Shown here: positions 23,146 through 33,459 of the stretch, piece by piece
Layout of the letters: each line of letters begins with the position of its first letter
Numbering within the stretch: the stretch's first letter is position 1
Source: Euryodendron excelsum
Taxonomy: Eukaryota; Streptophyta; Magnoliopsida; Ericales; Pentaphylacaceae
DNA: 64,000 nucleotides
Direction: 5' to 3'
Assembly (NCBI GenBank): GCA_033060915.1
Contig: CM065378.1
Location: 50,292,001-50,356,000 of the forward strand
The notes under the pieces: model-generated
The model's database searches: none
Seen by the model: only the letters and a program-made list of their open reading frames with translations
What the model was told of the DNA's origin: nothing
Translations under genes and position numbers: made by a program

Positions 23146-23289
23146 CCTAATGATGAAAAAGGTTAGGATCACCTTATGGTTATGAGCTTTGGAAAAGATT
23201 TTGTAAACAATTTTTGACCTAATGATGAAGAAGGTTAGGATCACCTTATGGTTATGAGCTTTGGAAAAGATTTTGTAAACAGTTTTTGA
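23146..23289. repeat. 72-bp tandem duplication inside the LTR
   Basis: Units 23146-23217 and 23218-23289 start cctaatgatgaa and end in the same 'ttttga'; only a few bases differ. The other LTR of the element (42568-42640) has a single unit, so the duplication is recent and arose in this LTR after insertion. Confidence 0.85.
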
Positions 23290-23519
23290 AAATAGTAAGT
23301 GTCTAGCCATTTTGAATTGAGAAAAGTTTGAGAGAGCTTTTGAAAACCTCTTTGAGTGGAGTAGAGTACTTTGAAAAGACTTTGGATTAGGGTTTTTGAA
23401 AACTTGAAGGAGTAAAAGATTTTTGAAAATATATTTTGAAAAAATCATTTGAGTTCAAAGGATGGTTTGAAAAGAGGTTTTAGAGTTGGAGTCTTGGAGC
23501 CATCTAATCTTGGTTGGGC

Positions 23520-23740
23520 AAATTAGGGTTCAGGCAACCTAGGGTTAGGTTGACGTAAGGTAAACCACCTAGGGTTTGGGTTTACCTAAGGCTTTATTGA
23601 CCAAGGGTTTGGTTGACCTAGGGTTTAGGCAAACTAGGGTTTGGTAACCTAAGATTGACCAACTAGGGTTAGGTAACCTAGGGTTTTGAAAGGTGGTTTT
23701 GGAATATAGTTTAAGTTAGGGTTTGACCCTAACGGTTTGG
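23520..23740. repeat. AGGGTTTGGTTGACCT-type minisatellite
   Basis: Degenerate ~18-22 bp units containing 'cctagggttt' and 'ggttgacct' repeat about ten times. Equivalent arrays occur at 9930-10030, 42860-43080 and (opposite strand) 48640-48800, so the array is an inherited part of the LTR. The core AGGGTTT resembles the plant telomere repeat, but the array is interstitial and irregular. Confidence 0.7.
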
Positions 23741-23809
23741 AGATGGTTTAGGAAGGTGGTTTTGGGCATGAAGTTGAAAAAGAATTTTAGGAAATCTATG
23801 ATTTTATGT

Positions 23810-24060
23810 GAGAAAAGGAAAGAAATGATTTGAAATTATAAAAAGAAAAGATTAGATTTGATATTAAAAAAGAAAGATTTGATTTTGTTTCTAAAATGAA
23901 AATTTTTTATTTGTTTTCAAAAGTAGAAGATTTGATTTGATTCCAAAAATAGAAAATTTGATTTGTTTTCTCAAAAAGAAGATTTGATTTGTTTCCGAAA
24001 ATAGAAGATTTGATTTGATTGAAAATTGAAAATGATAGGATTGGATTCGAAAATCTATGA
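23810..24060. repeat. GATTTGATTTG minisatellite
   Basis: Units of about 27-30 bp, 'gaagatttgatttg' plus 'tttccaaaaat', repeat roughly six to seven times. Homologous arrays lie at 10090-10330 and 43200-43400 with different unit numbers. Confidence 0.7.
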
Positions 24061-25095
24061 TTTTATGGGCAAATCTTTAATGATTTTATATGATACATTT
24101 TGAAAGACAACTCAAGAGAGTTATGCACTTTTTGAAAACTTGATGCAACAAGGATTGTGAAAAGCCATGTTGATGCAATGAATACAAGGATAAAAGAATG
24201 AAGGTTATGGGACAAAGCTAGGGTTTCCTACGACATGGATTTCCAGGGCTTCAAGAAAACAACTCTTGGACCAATTTTTGAAAAAACCTTTAAACATGAA
24301 ATTTAATGAGGTTTAAAACAAATAGGTTTTAATTGAGGTGTTTTAGGGCTCGAAACCCTAATGTGGACTTTGAAAGTCTCATTGAATATGCTACTTCTCT
24401 TGAGAAAGCCCTAACCACGAAAATGTCAAGATCACCCCAAGATTGTGAGTTTGAAAACAAGATAGGGTTTTGAAAGCTTAATATGGACCTTGGTGGCCAC
24501 TTTAAATATGTCACTTTCCTAGGAAAACCCTAACCATAAAGAGACTAGGATCATCCTAAGATTGTGAGTTTGAAAGTAAAGCAATTGTAATCAATGCATA
24601 AACATGACAGTTATAACAATGCATTAAGGTTTCACCACATAAACAAGAGAGCTCGAGACCACACCATCACAAGGTAGACTATAGGAAGGTCCCCAATCAG
24701 TGACCTCCCCAAGGCTTTCCCTAGGTATGAGCCTAAGGTTATCGTGTTTCAAGCATACAAGAAAAGAAGGTAGAAGATGGGGATTAAGATAGAGAATAGT
24801 CCAAGTAGACTAGGAGGGAGAAGAGAAGGAGTGGGGGATTACAGTAGATTACCCTACCTTGTCACATTCTCAAAGCTTCAATAGAGGCTTGATTGGAACT
24901 TGGGAGGCCTTCAAGAGCTTTGAAAAGGCTGGAGTTGGCCTTCAATGGTGCTTGGAGGCTAGGGTTAGAGTTGTAGGCTTAGGAGGCTAGAAACTTTGAA
25001 AGGATTAGGGTTTAGAGAGTTTTTTAGGGGCTGCAGAGAGTTTGGCAAAGCTTTGCTGCAATTTTTCAGACCTCGAATATGCTGGGGGTGCACTG

Positions 25096-25104
25096 TATTT
25101 ATAG
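25096..25104 (-). promoter_or_regulatory. TATA box of the Ogre-type LTR
   Basis: The minus strand reads CTATAAATA. The same element is conserved at 46315-46323 in the 5' LTR, within an otherwise identical 'gcactgtatttataggcaaaa' context. It lies ~1.1 kb from the LTR start, so U3 would be about 1.1 kb and R+U5 about 3 kb. Confidence 0.6.
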
Positions 25105-25309
25105 GCAAAAACAGAGGAGGTGGCGCCACGAGGACTAGCGTCTAGCCAAAATTTGGCCAACCCTATATGGAAGTGATCTCCATGGATTTGATTCGACCTT
25201 GGGCTACAAGGCAAAGATTTTGGTGCCACTCCCAGTGGCTCCCAACTATTTTTTGGCTTGACTCCACTACAAGTGGCTCTGACATGATTTGGAAAGCTGT
25301 CAGGCTACA

Positions 25310-25920
25310 GAGCCTAGCTAGATAAGAGATAGGGGCACTCAAGAGTATCCCGAAAGTTTTTAGTTTGATACTCAGAGCCGGTGTGGTTGAAAAGGATAAC
25401 CGGCCTACTAGGGGCAAAACGGTTATTTGAATAGTGAAGCACCGAAATTGGTCTAAAGCTAACTGGAATGGAATTCGAAGGTTGGGGACACTATTAGGAG
25501 TGTCCCAAGAGATTACTAGTTTGATACCCAAGGTCGACATGGTTGAAAGGGATGACCGACCCACCAGGGGCAAAATAGTCATTTTACTTAAAAAACACTG
25601 AAAAGGTCCTGAAATGGACCAAAACGGCATTTGGAGGTTACGTACACTCATGGGACTTGCCCAGGGGTTTACTGGCTTGATACCTAGAGCTAGTGTGGTT
25701 GACGAGGGCGATCGTGGCACCTAGGGGTAAAATGATCATTTTGATTGAGAGTTATTGAAATTGGTCCAGAATTGGTTTGAATGGCATTCTGAGTATGTCA
25801 GGCTATCTAGGGATAGTCCTAGAAGGGGTGGGCTTACCACTCTGAGGACTTAGGTACTTTCTCGAAGAGTGTGCCAGGTGGGGCCCACCAGGGGCAATAT
25901 GATCATTTCTCACCGAAATA
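25310..25920. repeat. ~157-bp tandem units in the LTR U3 region
   Basis: Three to four imperfect units contain 'gtgtccc.agag', 'tttgatacccagagc.ggt', 'ggttgaaa.ggatgaccg' and 'ggggcaaaa.ggtcatttt'. The starts are near 25330, 25488, 25650 and 25800. The corresponding array is at 46590-47110 in the 5' LTR. A 185-codon open frame on the minus strand (25163-25720) is a by-product of this repeat and is not considered a gene. Confidence 0.65.
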
Positions 25921-26182
25921 GGTTAGTAGGCGTTGGTATTGATCGATCTGGATTTGGAACAGACTTCCCATCTCGAGAACTTTGTATCCTCTCAAAGATG
26001 TGTTGATAGGGACTTATCGCTCCGAGGAATTCTGTATCATTTCAGTGAACATGCCCGGTTGAATTGGACTAGAGGATGCCTCAAGGGCATTTTGGTTGGA
26101 ATGTGCTGTGATGTTTGAATGTGAGTCCATTCAAGTCAGAGATTGCCGAGTGAAAAAAAAAAAAAAAAATAGGGTGCTTACA

Positions 26183-27355
26183 AATGCCCCTTTTTCTGTC
26201 TTTGCTTGCCGAAGACAGAAAACGATAGTGTAAGGTTCCCATGTTGTTTGCAAGGCAATCAGAGGGACCGAAGTTGATGAATTTTGAAATTTAGTTATCC
26301 TAAACTGACATTCCAACCAGTGGAATGACACTCCTCTAAGGAGATTTAGGATTTTGAAATGGACTGGAATTGAAACTTTTTGAAGGAAAAAGTTTGGGAG
26401 ATCCGAGATTGATTTGAAATAAACTTTTTAAAGGAAAAAAAAATTAGAAAATCGAGATTGATTTGAATAAACTTGAACTTTTTGAGGAAAAAAACTTTAA
26501 AAACCTTGAAAATGATTTTGGAAAAGGGCTTTTGAAAGGGGAAAGCATGGGAAACCAGAATTTGTTTTGAAACGGGACTTTTGAAGGGGAAAGCCCAGGA
26601 AACCAAAATTTGAATTTGGGTTGATTCTGACTTAAAACTTTGACAAACTATGTAAGTAATTCATTTTGACTCAAGACTGGAAATTTTTTTTATTCTTTGA
26701 AAGTTTTTGAACTTGATGGCATTTTTTAATTTTGAAAACTAAAGTAAGAGCCTTCACTTATGAAAGATTTTGACTTGATTTGATAAGAGTTGTACCTTTA
26801 CCTTGAGCATGGGACGCCACAGGAGATTGCTTCGTGTTTGTGATTCTTTGCCTTGGAGTTTGAAGGAGACAACATTGGTCCGTCTTTGGTTGGGATTTCT
26901 TGAGGTTGGAATGTAAGGTGTTTGCTTGATTGTCTGGTTCCACTTTTGATAAGCATAGTTGGATTCTTTTTTACCGTCTTTTGAGGGGTTATGCGTCTCG
27001 GGAGCCGAGTGCCTTGAATTATTTTTTGAAGGGGTGAGGTCTTTTTTGTTTTGAAAAGTTTGAGGTATCTGGGAGGTCGAACACCTTTGGCTAGTTTAAC
27101 TTAAATTTAATTTAACGGTTTGATTAGAACGGGAGGTAAAGGGCGAGGCATTACCCCAATTTTCATGGTTTGAAAAAAATTGATTCAAAATTGACTGGGA
27201 GGTCGAGGGTTGTTCGTTGCCCCATTCTCTGTTTCTTGTCAGTTATAGCACTCTGAGCTTTCTCAAGCATATGCCGGTGTCGAAGATGCCTGAGCTTACT
27301 TGGTTATGGGGTGACTTCAGCTCCTTTTTATGCTTTGCCCCATTCCCTGTTTCTT

Positions 27356-27408
<53 letters not shown>

Positions 27409-27727
27409 TTTTGTGTGAAAATAATTTATCTATGCCAATTCTATTTTGATGAAATGCGCAAGTTTTAATGTGAATGAAAATGTATGCATGCCCCAGGAGT
27501 TACCCTAGGGTTCACGTTCAGCTTATAATCAGGCAGTCTTTTGAACTTCTGCCATTCTCTTGGGGGTTTCCCTTTCTAGTTTCATCCTTTGGGATGTGAT
27601 AGCACTTGCAAAATTTAAAGACTTAACCCATTGGCTCGTTTTTCTCTTCTCTTATCTTAAAAGGAAAAACCCTTTCTAATGGACCTCTCAGCTTCTTCTA
27701 GGACTTTCCTTTGGGGTTGGTGGATGA
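26183..27727 (-). other. 3' untranslated region of the Ogre-type element
   Basis: Directly before the 3' LTR (minus strand) lies a purine-rich tract, gaaaaaggggcatt, a plausible polypurine tract (26183-26197). The stretch 26345-26620 is an imperfect minisatellite ('tttttgaaggaaaaa', 'gggagatccgagattga' and 'ttttgaaaggggaaagc' units). A GA microsatellite lies at 27360-27406. No coding sequence is supported. Confidence 0.5.
27360..27406. repeat. (GA)n microsatellite
   Basis: About 22 GA dinucleotides ending in GAAAG. Confidence 0.95.
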
Positions 27728-29036
27728 TGTGATAATTTTAATACTCGCAAACACACGAATCGCATTGAAGTACAAGACAGTGAGTGTTAGGTCAATTCAC
27801 AGGGACTTTTAAAAGTTTAGAAAATAAATTAGAATAAATCTAGTTCACCCTAACCTAGTTAAGATATCTTGAATTTGTTTAACTAATCTAGTAATGAGCA
27901 AAAATAACTAAATACTAAATAAACAAGCAAACAATTAATCTAGATAATGATAATGAAGAGATGAGAGAAATCAACTAAGATGACTAAGGCTTTAGAATCC
28001 ACATACATGCCTTATAATAATTTTTCACGTAATTTAAATTATTTTCTTAATTCATTTCACAATAACGTCGTAATCAAACTTGTTATTATGAAAAATATAA
28101 AATTAAAATCACTTTAATAAATAAACTAATGTATACTCTTCCTAACCTTAATGTTCAAGATCAAAAATTCATATGTATCCATTCAAAAATAAATCATAGA
28201 AGAAATTCAATACTTGAAATTATACCAATAAATAACATGGCGAAATAATTAATCCAACAATCCCAAAATATGAACTAATATCATGTCCAAAATTATTAAC
28301 TTTAATTATATATAGGCAAGAGTATTAAACAATCAAAGCACACATGGAAAATATATATGAATCACGTGTTAAATCATTACAAAGCATGGAGTTTTATCTT
28401 TCACCCTAGTGTGAAAACTTAGTCACTCATGGTTTTAACATCCATTGAAAGTTAGACAAATAAAATATAAAACTTGTAAATGTAAAAATAACAAGGCTTG
28501 AAAACTTTGTGTTCGAAATTTTTGTCTTCTTCTTCTCTTTCTTTGCACTATTTTTCTTCTTTGGCTTTTTCTGCTCTTCTCTCCCGTCCAGCTACTACAT
28601 CATCCACCTGATGATATATGATAGGGAATTGTTTATTCCTTTCTTTATTTCTTCTTTTGGCCGGCCACACCTTGTTCATGCGGCTAGGTAGGGTTTTATT
28701 TTTTATTTCTTTTTCTTCCCTTTCTTTTTGCTTCCTTATTAGCCAACCACCACAATATATATATACATATATTATGTCTCTTCATATATATATAAATATA
28801 TCTTGCTCTTCTTTGCATGGCTTCCTTTATTGGTTGGTAGACATCCCTTTTAGTCTCTTTGCTTGAATAGAATTGTCGAAAAAATTAATTCTTTAAGCCC
28901 TTGTTTCCTATTTTGGTTGGGATTTTTTATTTTTGCTTTAATATCCTAATCTGAAATAAAAACAACAATATAAATAAATAAAACAACTAAATAATATAAT
29001 TAAAGGGTGAAAATATATAAATTATGTGACTTATCA
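27728..29036 (-). repeat. 3' LTR of the Athila-type element
   Basis: Homologous to 36351-37620 over its full length. On the minus strand it starts TGATAAGTCA (29036) and ends TTATCACA (27728). Differences from the 5' LTR are mostly C/T and G/A, with some small indels, for example a longer 'ggaattgtttattcctttc' segment near 28625. Open frames inside (28509-28866) are not genes. Confidence 0.9.
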
Positions 29037-29050
29037 CACCCCCCCAACTT
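29037..29050 (-). other. polypurine tract
   Basis: The minus strand reads AAGTTGGGGGGGTG immediately before the 3' LTR start TGATAAG, the standard priming site for plus-strand DNA synthesis. Confidence 0.8.
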
Positions 29051-30708
29051 AAATTTTACTTGTCCTCAAGCAAACCAATATTAAAAATAGAAAAACTAAA
29101 AGACAATTAAATAAAATTCATTAACTTAACTAAACTACTTTTGCTAAAAATCTCGATTGCATTTAGCATATGCAATAAGCCTCTTACACCCCTAGGTTAC
29201 CCCTAGTGGACGAGTGAAGTCTCGTGAGGGTTTGCAATAAATATACCCATAAAATTCTTAAATTTCTTTCATCAAACTCAATAATAATTCTTTCATTCAA
29301 ATGCTAAGAGTTTAAGTAAAGCCATAAAATTTATTGCACTAACAAGAATAGGAATCAAAGTTCAAAACACTAGCAATCATTAAAGACACTTCAAAAGCTT
29401 GTATGAAAAACTTCCTGCCCATTTAGAGATTACTACAATTTTCAAAGTTCACTTGACTCAAATTCCATCAGAAGTATGCTTTGACTCAAATCTCACAAGA
29501 TATTGCACTCATCAAATAAATCACTCCGAAGTAGGTGCATGTAAATATACTCTCGTGTATACGAATAGAATTAATATAAATCAAATGCAAACATCTCACA
29601 TTCATCCTTTTGAAAAACGCTATTAGAAAAAAAATATTTTAGTCCTATGAAAGGAATGCCAAATACTGAGATATAAATAATATCACATAATCACGTCAAT
29701 GAATACGAGCGTATCGAGAGTATACCAACGTCTAAGATCAAATAGGACTTTATTGAGGTAGTAATGTAAGGGTCATGGAGAAAAATGTAAAGATCAAGCA
29801 ATGTATATGCGAATGATTGGGATTCCAACACAGAACATTGGGCACTTTTGCATTCTACTCATTTCTTTCTTTTCTTCTTCTTTTTCTTTTTCTTTTTCTT
29901 TTTTTTTTTTTTGTCTTTTGCTTTGGTTTTTTTTTTTTTTTTTTTTTTTTTTTTGTTTTTGTAAACTGAATGGCCCTTCAACATAAAAGATCATATCCCA
30001 ACATCTCACTAAACATATAGGTTATGAAGTTTAACAAAGAAAGGCTAAATAAGGCTCAACTTGGCTCCTAAAAAGTAAGAATGTATGAATAAACAAAGGC
30101 TAAAGAAGTCAAAGATGGCCTAAGATCATCTCTCAAAAGTTGACATACTCTTTCAACTTGCATAAATTCAAAGAAGTCATAATGCAATAACAGTGTAACA
30201 TTTCCCAGCATTCAACCAAAATGAATGAATTAAAGGGACTAACAACAAAATTATGCGCTTTGAACAAAATTAAGAGTAAATGTGTAATATCCCTCCAAAT
30301 AAAGAATGGCTCAATACTCACATGGGTATTCAGTCTTCACATTTTTTTTCTTCAAGATATATAAATCAAGTTCACTTATTCGTTGCAAATCACGTCTATA
30401 GGGCTTTTTGTAAGTGTACCAATATAAATGCAATGAGATATTTTAACAAGAGATAGTATAATAAACTTCAGTTCAGTACTCAAGTCAAAGCAATAAATGT
30501 TATAACTAAACTCATGGCTCAATGGCATCGAATAAAAGAACATTATTCACTTTAATGTTAGAATTTTTTTTCCAACTAATTCTACCCACCAACTTAAATT
30601 AGACATTATCCTCAATGTAAGGAAAAAATAATAATCATAAATAATGAAAGAAGGAAGAGATAGCACCTAGGAAAGCAGAATCCACAATGTAGGCAAATTT
30701 TTTACACC
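29051..30708 (-). other. 3' non-coding region of the Athila-type element
   Basis: No env-like or other coding sequence is supported in this 1.7 kb. 29160-29245 is conserved with 4420-4530. A homopyrimidine tract (T/C-rich, 29866-29957, including runs of more than 20 T) lies in it. Short open frames around 29794-30009 translate this tract and are artefacts. Confidence 0.6.
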
Positions 30709-31130
30709 TTAAACTCCAATTCCATCATAGAGTAGAAGACGAAATAAATAATGAGTTATCCAATAAAAAAAATATGAAACATAAAATACTATAATTATAT
30801 CACGATTAGAACAATAAGACAAACCACTAGTATTGTTTAAAATATTCAAAATATACTCATCAGGTGGGATCCAATTATAATCTTGGAACATAGGGAGAAA
30901 CCTATTGAAAATATGTTTATCATGAAATGTGTTCATTCGATCTTTATATGATTTAGCACATTCGTAAGCATCATGTCTGATCTCCTCTAATTCGCACAAT
31001 TAAAGTTTCCTATTAGCTCCTATCTTGTAAAGGTCAAAGTTTAGTTGTTTAATTGCCCAATAAGTTCGATGCTCCAACTCAACAGGAAGGTAACATGCTT
31101 TTCCATAAACAAAGCAATAAGAAGACATTC
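30709..31130 (-). pseudogene. integrase C-terminal region (Athila type)
   Basis: The frame shows ELEHRTYWAIKQLNFDLYK, then after an in-frame TAA (about 31002) ELEEIRHDAYECAKSYKDRMNTFHDKH. This is the conserved tail after the catalytic core in Athila-type integrases. The final part drifts into hydrophobic residues with no family resemblance, so the end has decayed. Confidence 0.7.
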
Positions 31131-31219
31131 CAATAGGAGTTTTAAAGGCAGTACGATATGCCCATAATGCATCACTAAGTCTTAAAGACCAATATTTTCT
31201 ATGGGATTTACCGTTTTCT

Positions 31220-31870
31220 CTAATATTTGCTTAATCTTCCTATTAGATATCTCGATTTGGCCATTAGTCTGTGGTGATAGGAGGTGCCAACTTTATGAGT
31301 TATAAAATATTTTTTTACTAAATGCTCAAAAACTCCATTACAAAAATGTTTCCCACCATCACTAATAATAGTGCATGGAGTACCAAAGCGAGCAAATATA
31401 TTTTCTCTTAGGAATTTAACCACGACCTTATGATCATTAGTTCTACACGCTATGGCCTCTACCCACTTGGACACATAATCTACTATAACCAGGATGTAAA
31501 GATTTCCGAAGGAATTTGGGAAAAGGCCCATAAAATCTATGCCCCAAACATCAAAATTTTCGACTATCAGAATTGGGTTTAGTGGCATCATATTTCATCG
31601 AGATAGACTTCCTAATTTTTGACATCACTCACAAGCTAAACAATATGTGTATGCATCACAAAAAATAGAACCCCAATAGAAACCACACTGTAAAAGCTTT
31701 GCAGTAGTTTTTCTAGCACTAAAATGTCCTCCATAAGCATGATCATGACAAAATGAAATGACACTTTGTTGGTCAATGTCAGGGATGCAACTTCTTATAA
31801 TTTGATGAGGACAATACTTGAATAAGTAAGAATCATCCCAAAAGAAATACTTAACTTCCGCTAAAAATTT
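31220..31870 (-). pseudogene. integrase (zinc-binding and catalytic core), interrupted
   Basis: The N-terminal HHCC domain is visible at about 31600-31790 (HDHAYGGHFSARKT...GFYWGSIF...CLAC). It is followed by an in-frame TGA after CLACE (near 31620) and another stop before the core. The core at 31591 downwards shows [10 protein letters not shown] (first catalytic Asp), [10 protein letters not shown], and [11 protein letters not shown] (second Asp). The frame breaks after [10 protein letters not shown], before the catalytic Glu. The enzyme would insert retroelement DNA into the chromosome, but this copy cannot. Confidence 0.8.
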
Positions 31871-31879
31871 GGACTGATC

Positions 31880-32571
31880 TTATTTGGTCCAATATATTGG
31901 CATTTGACTAGTAACCAAATAGCTCACAATATCGACAAACCATGGAAAAGAGTGGGAAACATTCATTAATTGCTCATCAGAAAGTGTCTCCAAAATAGAG
32001 TCAAGCTCACTAGTGAATTCTACAATCAATCGAGATAAATGATCAGCTACAACATTCTCAAATCCCTTTTTATCTCGAATTTCAATGTCAAATTCCTGTA
32101 GCAATAATATCCACCTAATGAGATGGGCTTTAGCATCCTGTTTAGTCAAAAGATATTTCAATGCAACATGATCTTAGTAAAGTATAACCTTAGACCCTAA
32201 CAAGTAAAATCGAAACTTGTCTAAGGCAAAAATATGGCCAACAACTCTTTCTCTATTATGGAGTAATTGAGTTGTGCATCATTAAGAGTCTTCCTAGCAT
32301 AATATATCACATGAGGAAGTTTATCAATCTGTTGCCCCAAAACAGCCCCTGCTGTAAATTCAGAGGCGTCACACATAATTTCAAAAGGTGCACTCCAATC
32401 AGGCAGTTGGATGATGGGCATGGAGGTTAGTGCATTTTTTAATGCTTCAAAAGCATGACAACACTCATCATCAACTCTAAATGGTGCATGTTTGGCACGT
32501 AGATTGCACAGAGGTTCAACTATCTTACTAAAATCCTTAATGAATCTTTTGTAGAAACCAACATGACTCAA
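31880..32571 (-). pseudogene. reverse transcriptase thumb and RNase H
   Basis: 32571-32221 encodes the end of reverse transcriptase and the start of RNase H: GFYKRFIKDFSKIVEPLC, HAFEALKNALTS and APFEIMCDASEFTAGAVLGQ (RNase H first Asp), ending at a stop in the LLAIFLP segment. After a degenerate link, 32161-31880 continues with AHLIRWILLLQEFDIEIRDKKG and VVADHLSRL, the typical RNase H end. One or more stops lie between 32220 and 32161. Confidence 0.8.
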
Positions 32572-32579
32572 GAAAGATC

Positions 32580-33260
32580 AAATTTCTTTTACAGTTCGTG
32601 AACATGGAAAATTAGAAATTAATTTCACTTTAGCTCTATCAACCTCAATACCTCTATGTGAAATAATATGCCCTAAAACAATCCTCTGTTTGACCATAAA
32701 ATGATATTTTTTTCCAATTAAGTACTAAGTTTTTCTCTTTACATCAAGCGAAGACTAATTCCAAATGGTACAAGCATTCATTAAAACTAGATCCAAATAC
32801 TGAGAAATAATCCATGAATACTTCTAAAAAAACGTTCCACCATATCAGAAAATATACTAACCATGCAGTGTTAAAAGGTGGCTGGAGCATTGCATAACCC
32901 AAAAGGCATGTGTCCGTATGTAAACATTCCGAAAGGACATGAAAAAGTAGTTTTCTCTTGATGTTCTGGTGCAATAGGAATTTTATTATAACCAGAATAA
33001 CCATCGAGAAAACAATAATACTTATGCCCTGCCAATCTTTCTAACATTTGGTCTATGATTAGTAGAGCAAAATGATCTTTATGTGTCATAGAATTCAACT
33101 TTCGATAGTCAATACAAACATGCCATCTTGTTTGGATAGGAGTTGGAACTAATTCATTATCTTCGTTTTTCACTACTGTAACTCCTAACTTCTTTGGTAC
33201 TAGTTGAAGAAGACTCACTCATTCACTATCAAAGATCGGATAAATCATACTAGCATCTAA
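32580..33260 (-). pseudogene. reverse transcriptase palm/fingers, catalytic motif altered
   Basis: 33218-32871 encodes VPKKLGVTVVKNEDNELVP, WHVCIDYRKLNSMTHKDHFA, YYCFLDGYSGYNKI and FGMFTYGHMPFGLCNAPATF, the classic Ty3/gypsy blocks. A TAG then stops the frame, and a frame change follows. The catalytic block usually written (F/Y)(V/M)DD reads FMDYFSVFG at about 32795-32818, so the second catalytic Asp is replaced by Tyr (codon 32807-32809). Other stops follow. The copy cannot encode an active polymerase. Confidence 0.85.
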
Positions 33261-33459
33261 AAGTTTAAGAATTTCAGCTCTAACTATCTCTTGCATAGAA
33301 GGATTTAGGCATCTTTTTGGTTCTTTTGAAGTTCTTGCATTTCCTCTAAATGGATTCTATGCATAACTATAGATGGACTAATTCCTTTAATATCATTAAT
33401 AGACCAACCTATTGCTTCCTTATGCTTTATAACTATTTCGAATAAATATCATTAATAGA

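Larger units (their letters stand above)
22009..26182 (-). repeat. 3' LTR of the Ogre/Tat-type element (about 4.2 kb)
   Basis: On the minus strand it starts TGTAAGCACCC at 26182 and ends ...GGGGCATGA at 22009, with the terminal dinucleotide decayed. It is preceded on the minus strand by a purine-rich tract, as expected for a 3' LTR. Internal blocks from 5' to 3' are ~157-bp tandem units (25310-25920), a TATA box (25096-25104), 'accctaacc' tandem units (24330-24560 and 23000-23290), a TTTGATTTG minisatellite (23810-24060), an AGGGTTTGG minisatellite (23520-23740), the 'ggttacctacgtatctc' block (22577) and the 'acctaacacagttaaagg' block (22169). An LTR of this size is normal for Ogre-type elements and unusual elsewhere. 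Confidence 0.75.

Noticed and set aside
23520..23740. Interstitial telomere array
   Set aside because: Units are longer and irregular and sit at the same place in every LTR copy, so it is an LTR minisatellite, not a telomere remnant.
25163..25720. 185-codon minus-strand open frame
   Set aside because: It follows the ~157-bp tandem units of the LTR. The repeat period explains its apparent internal repetition, and the homologous stretch in the 5' LTR is broken.
28509..28866. Phe/Ser-rich open frames in the Athila LTR (also 37102-37524)
   Set aside because: They translate T-rich LTR sequence, occur in both LTRs with frame differences, and have no motif.
29794..30009. Overlapping Lys-rich and Phe/Ser-rich frames on both strands
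   Set aside because: These are translations of a T/C homopyrimidine tract.
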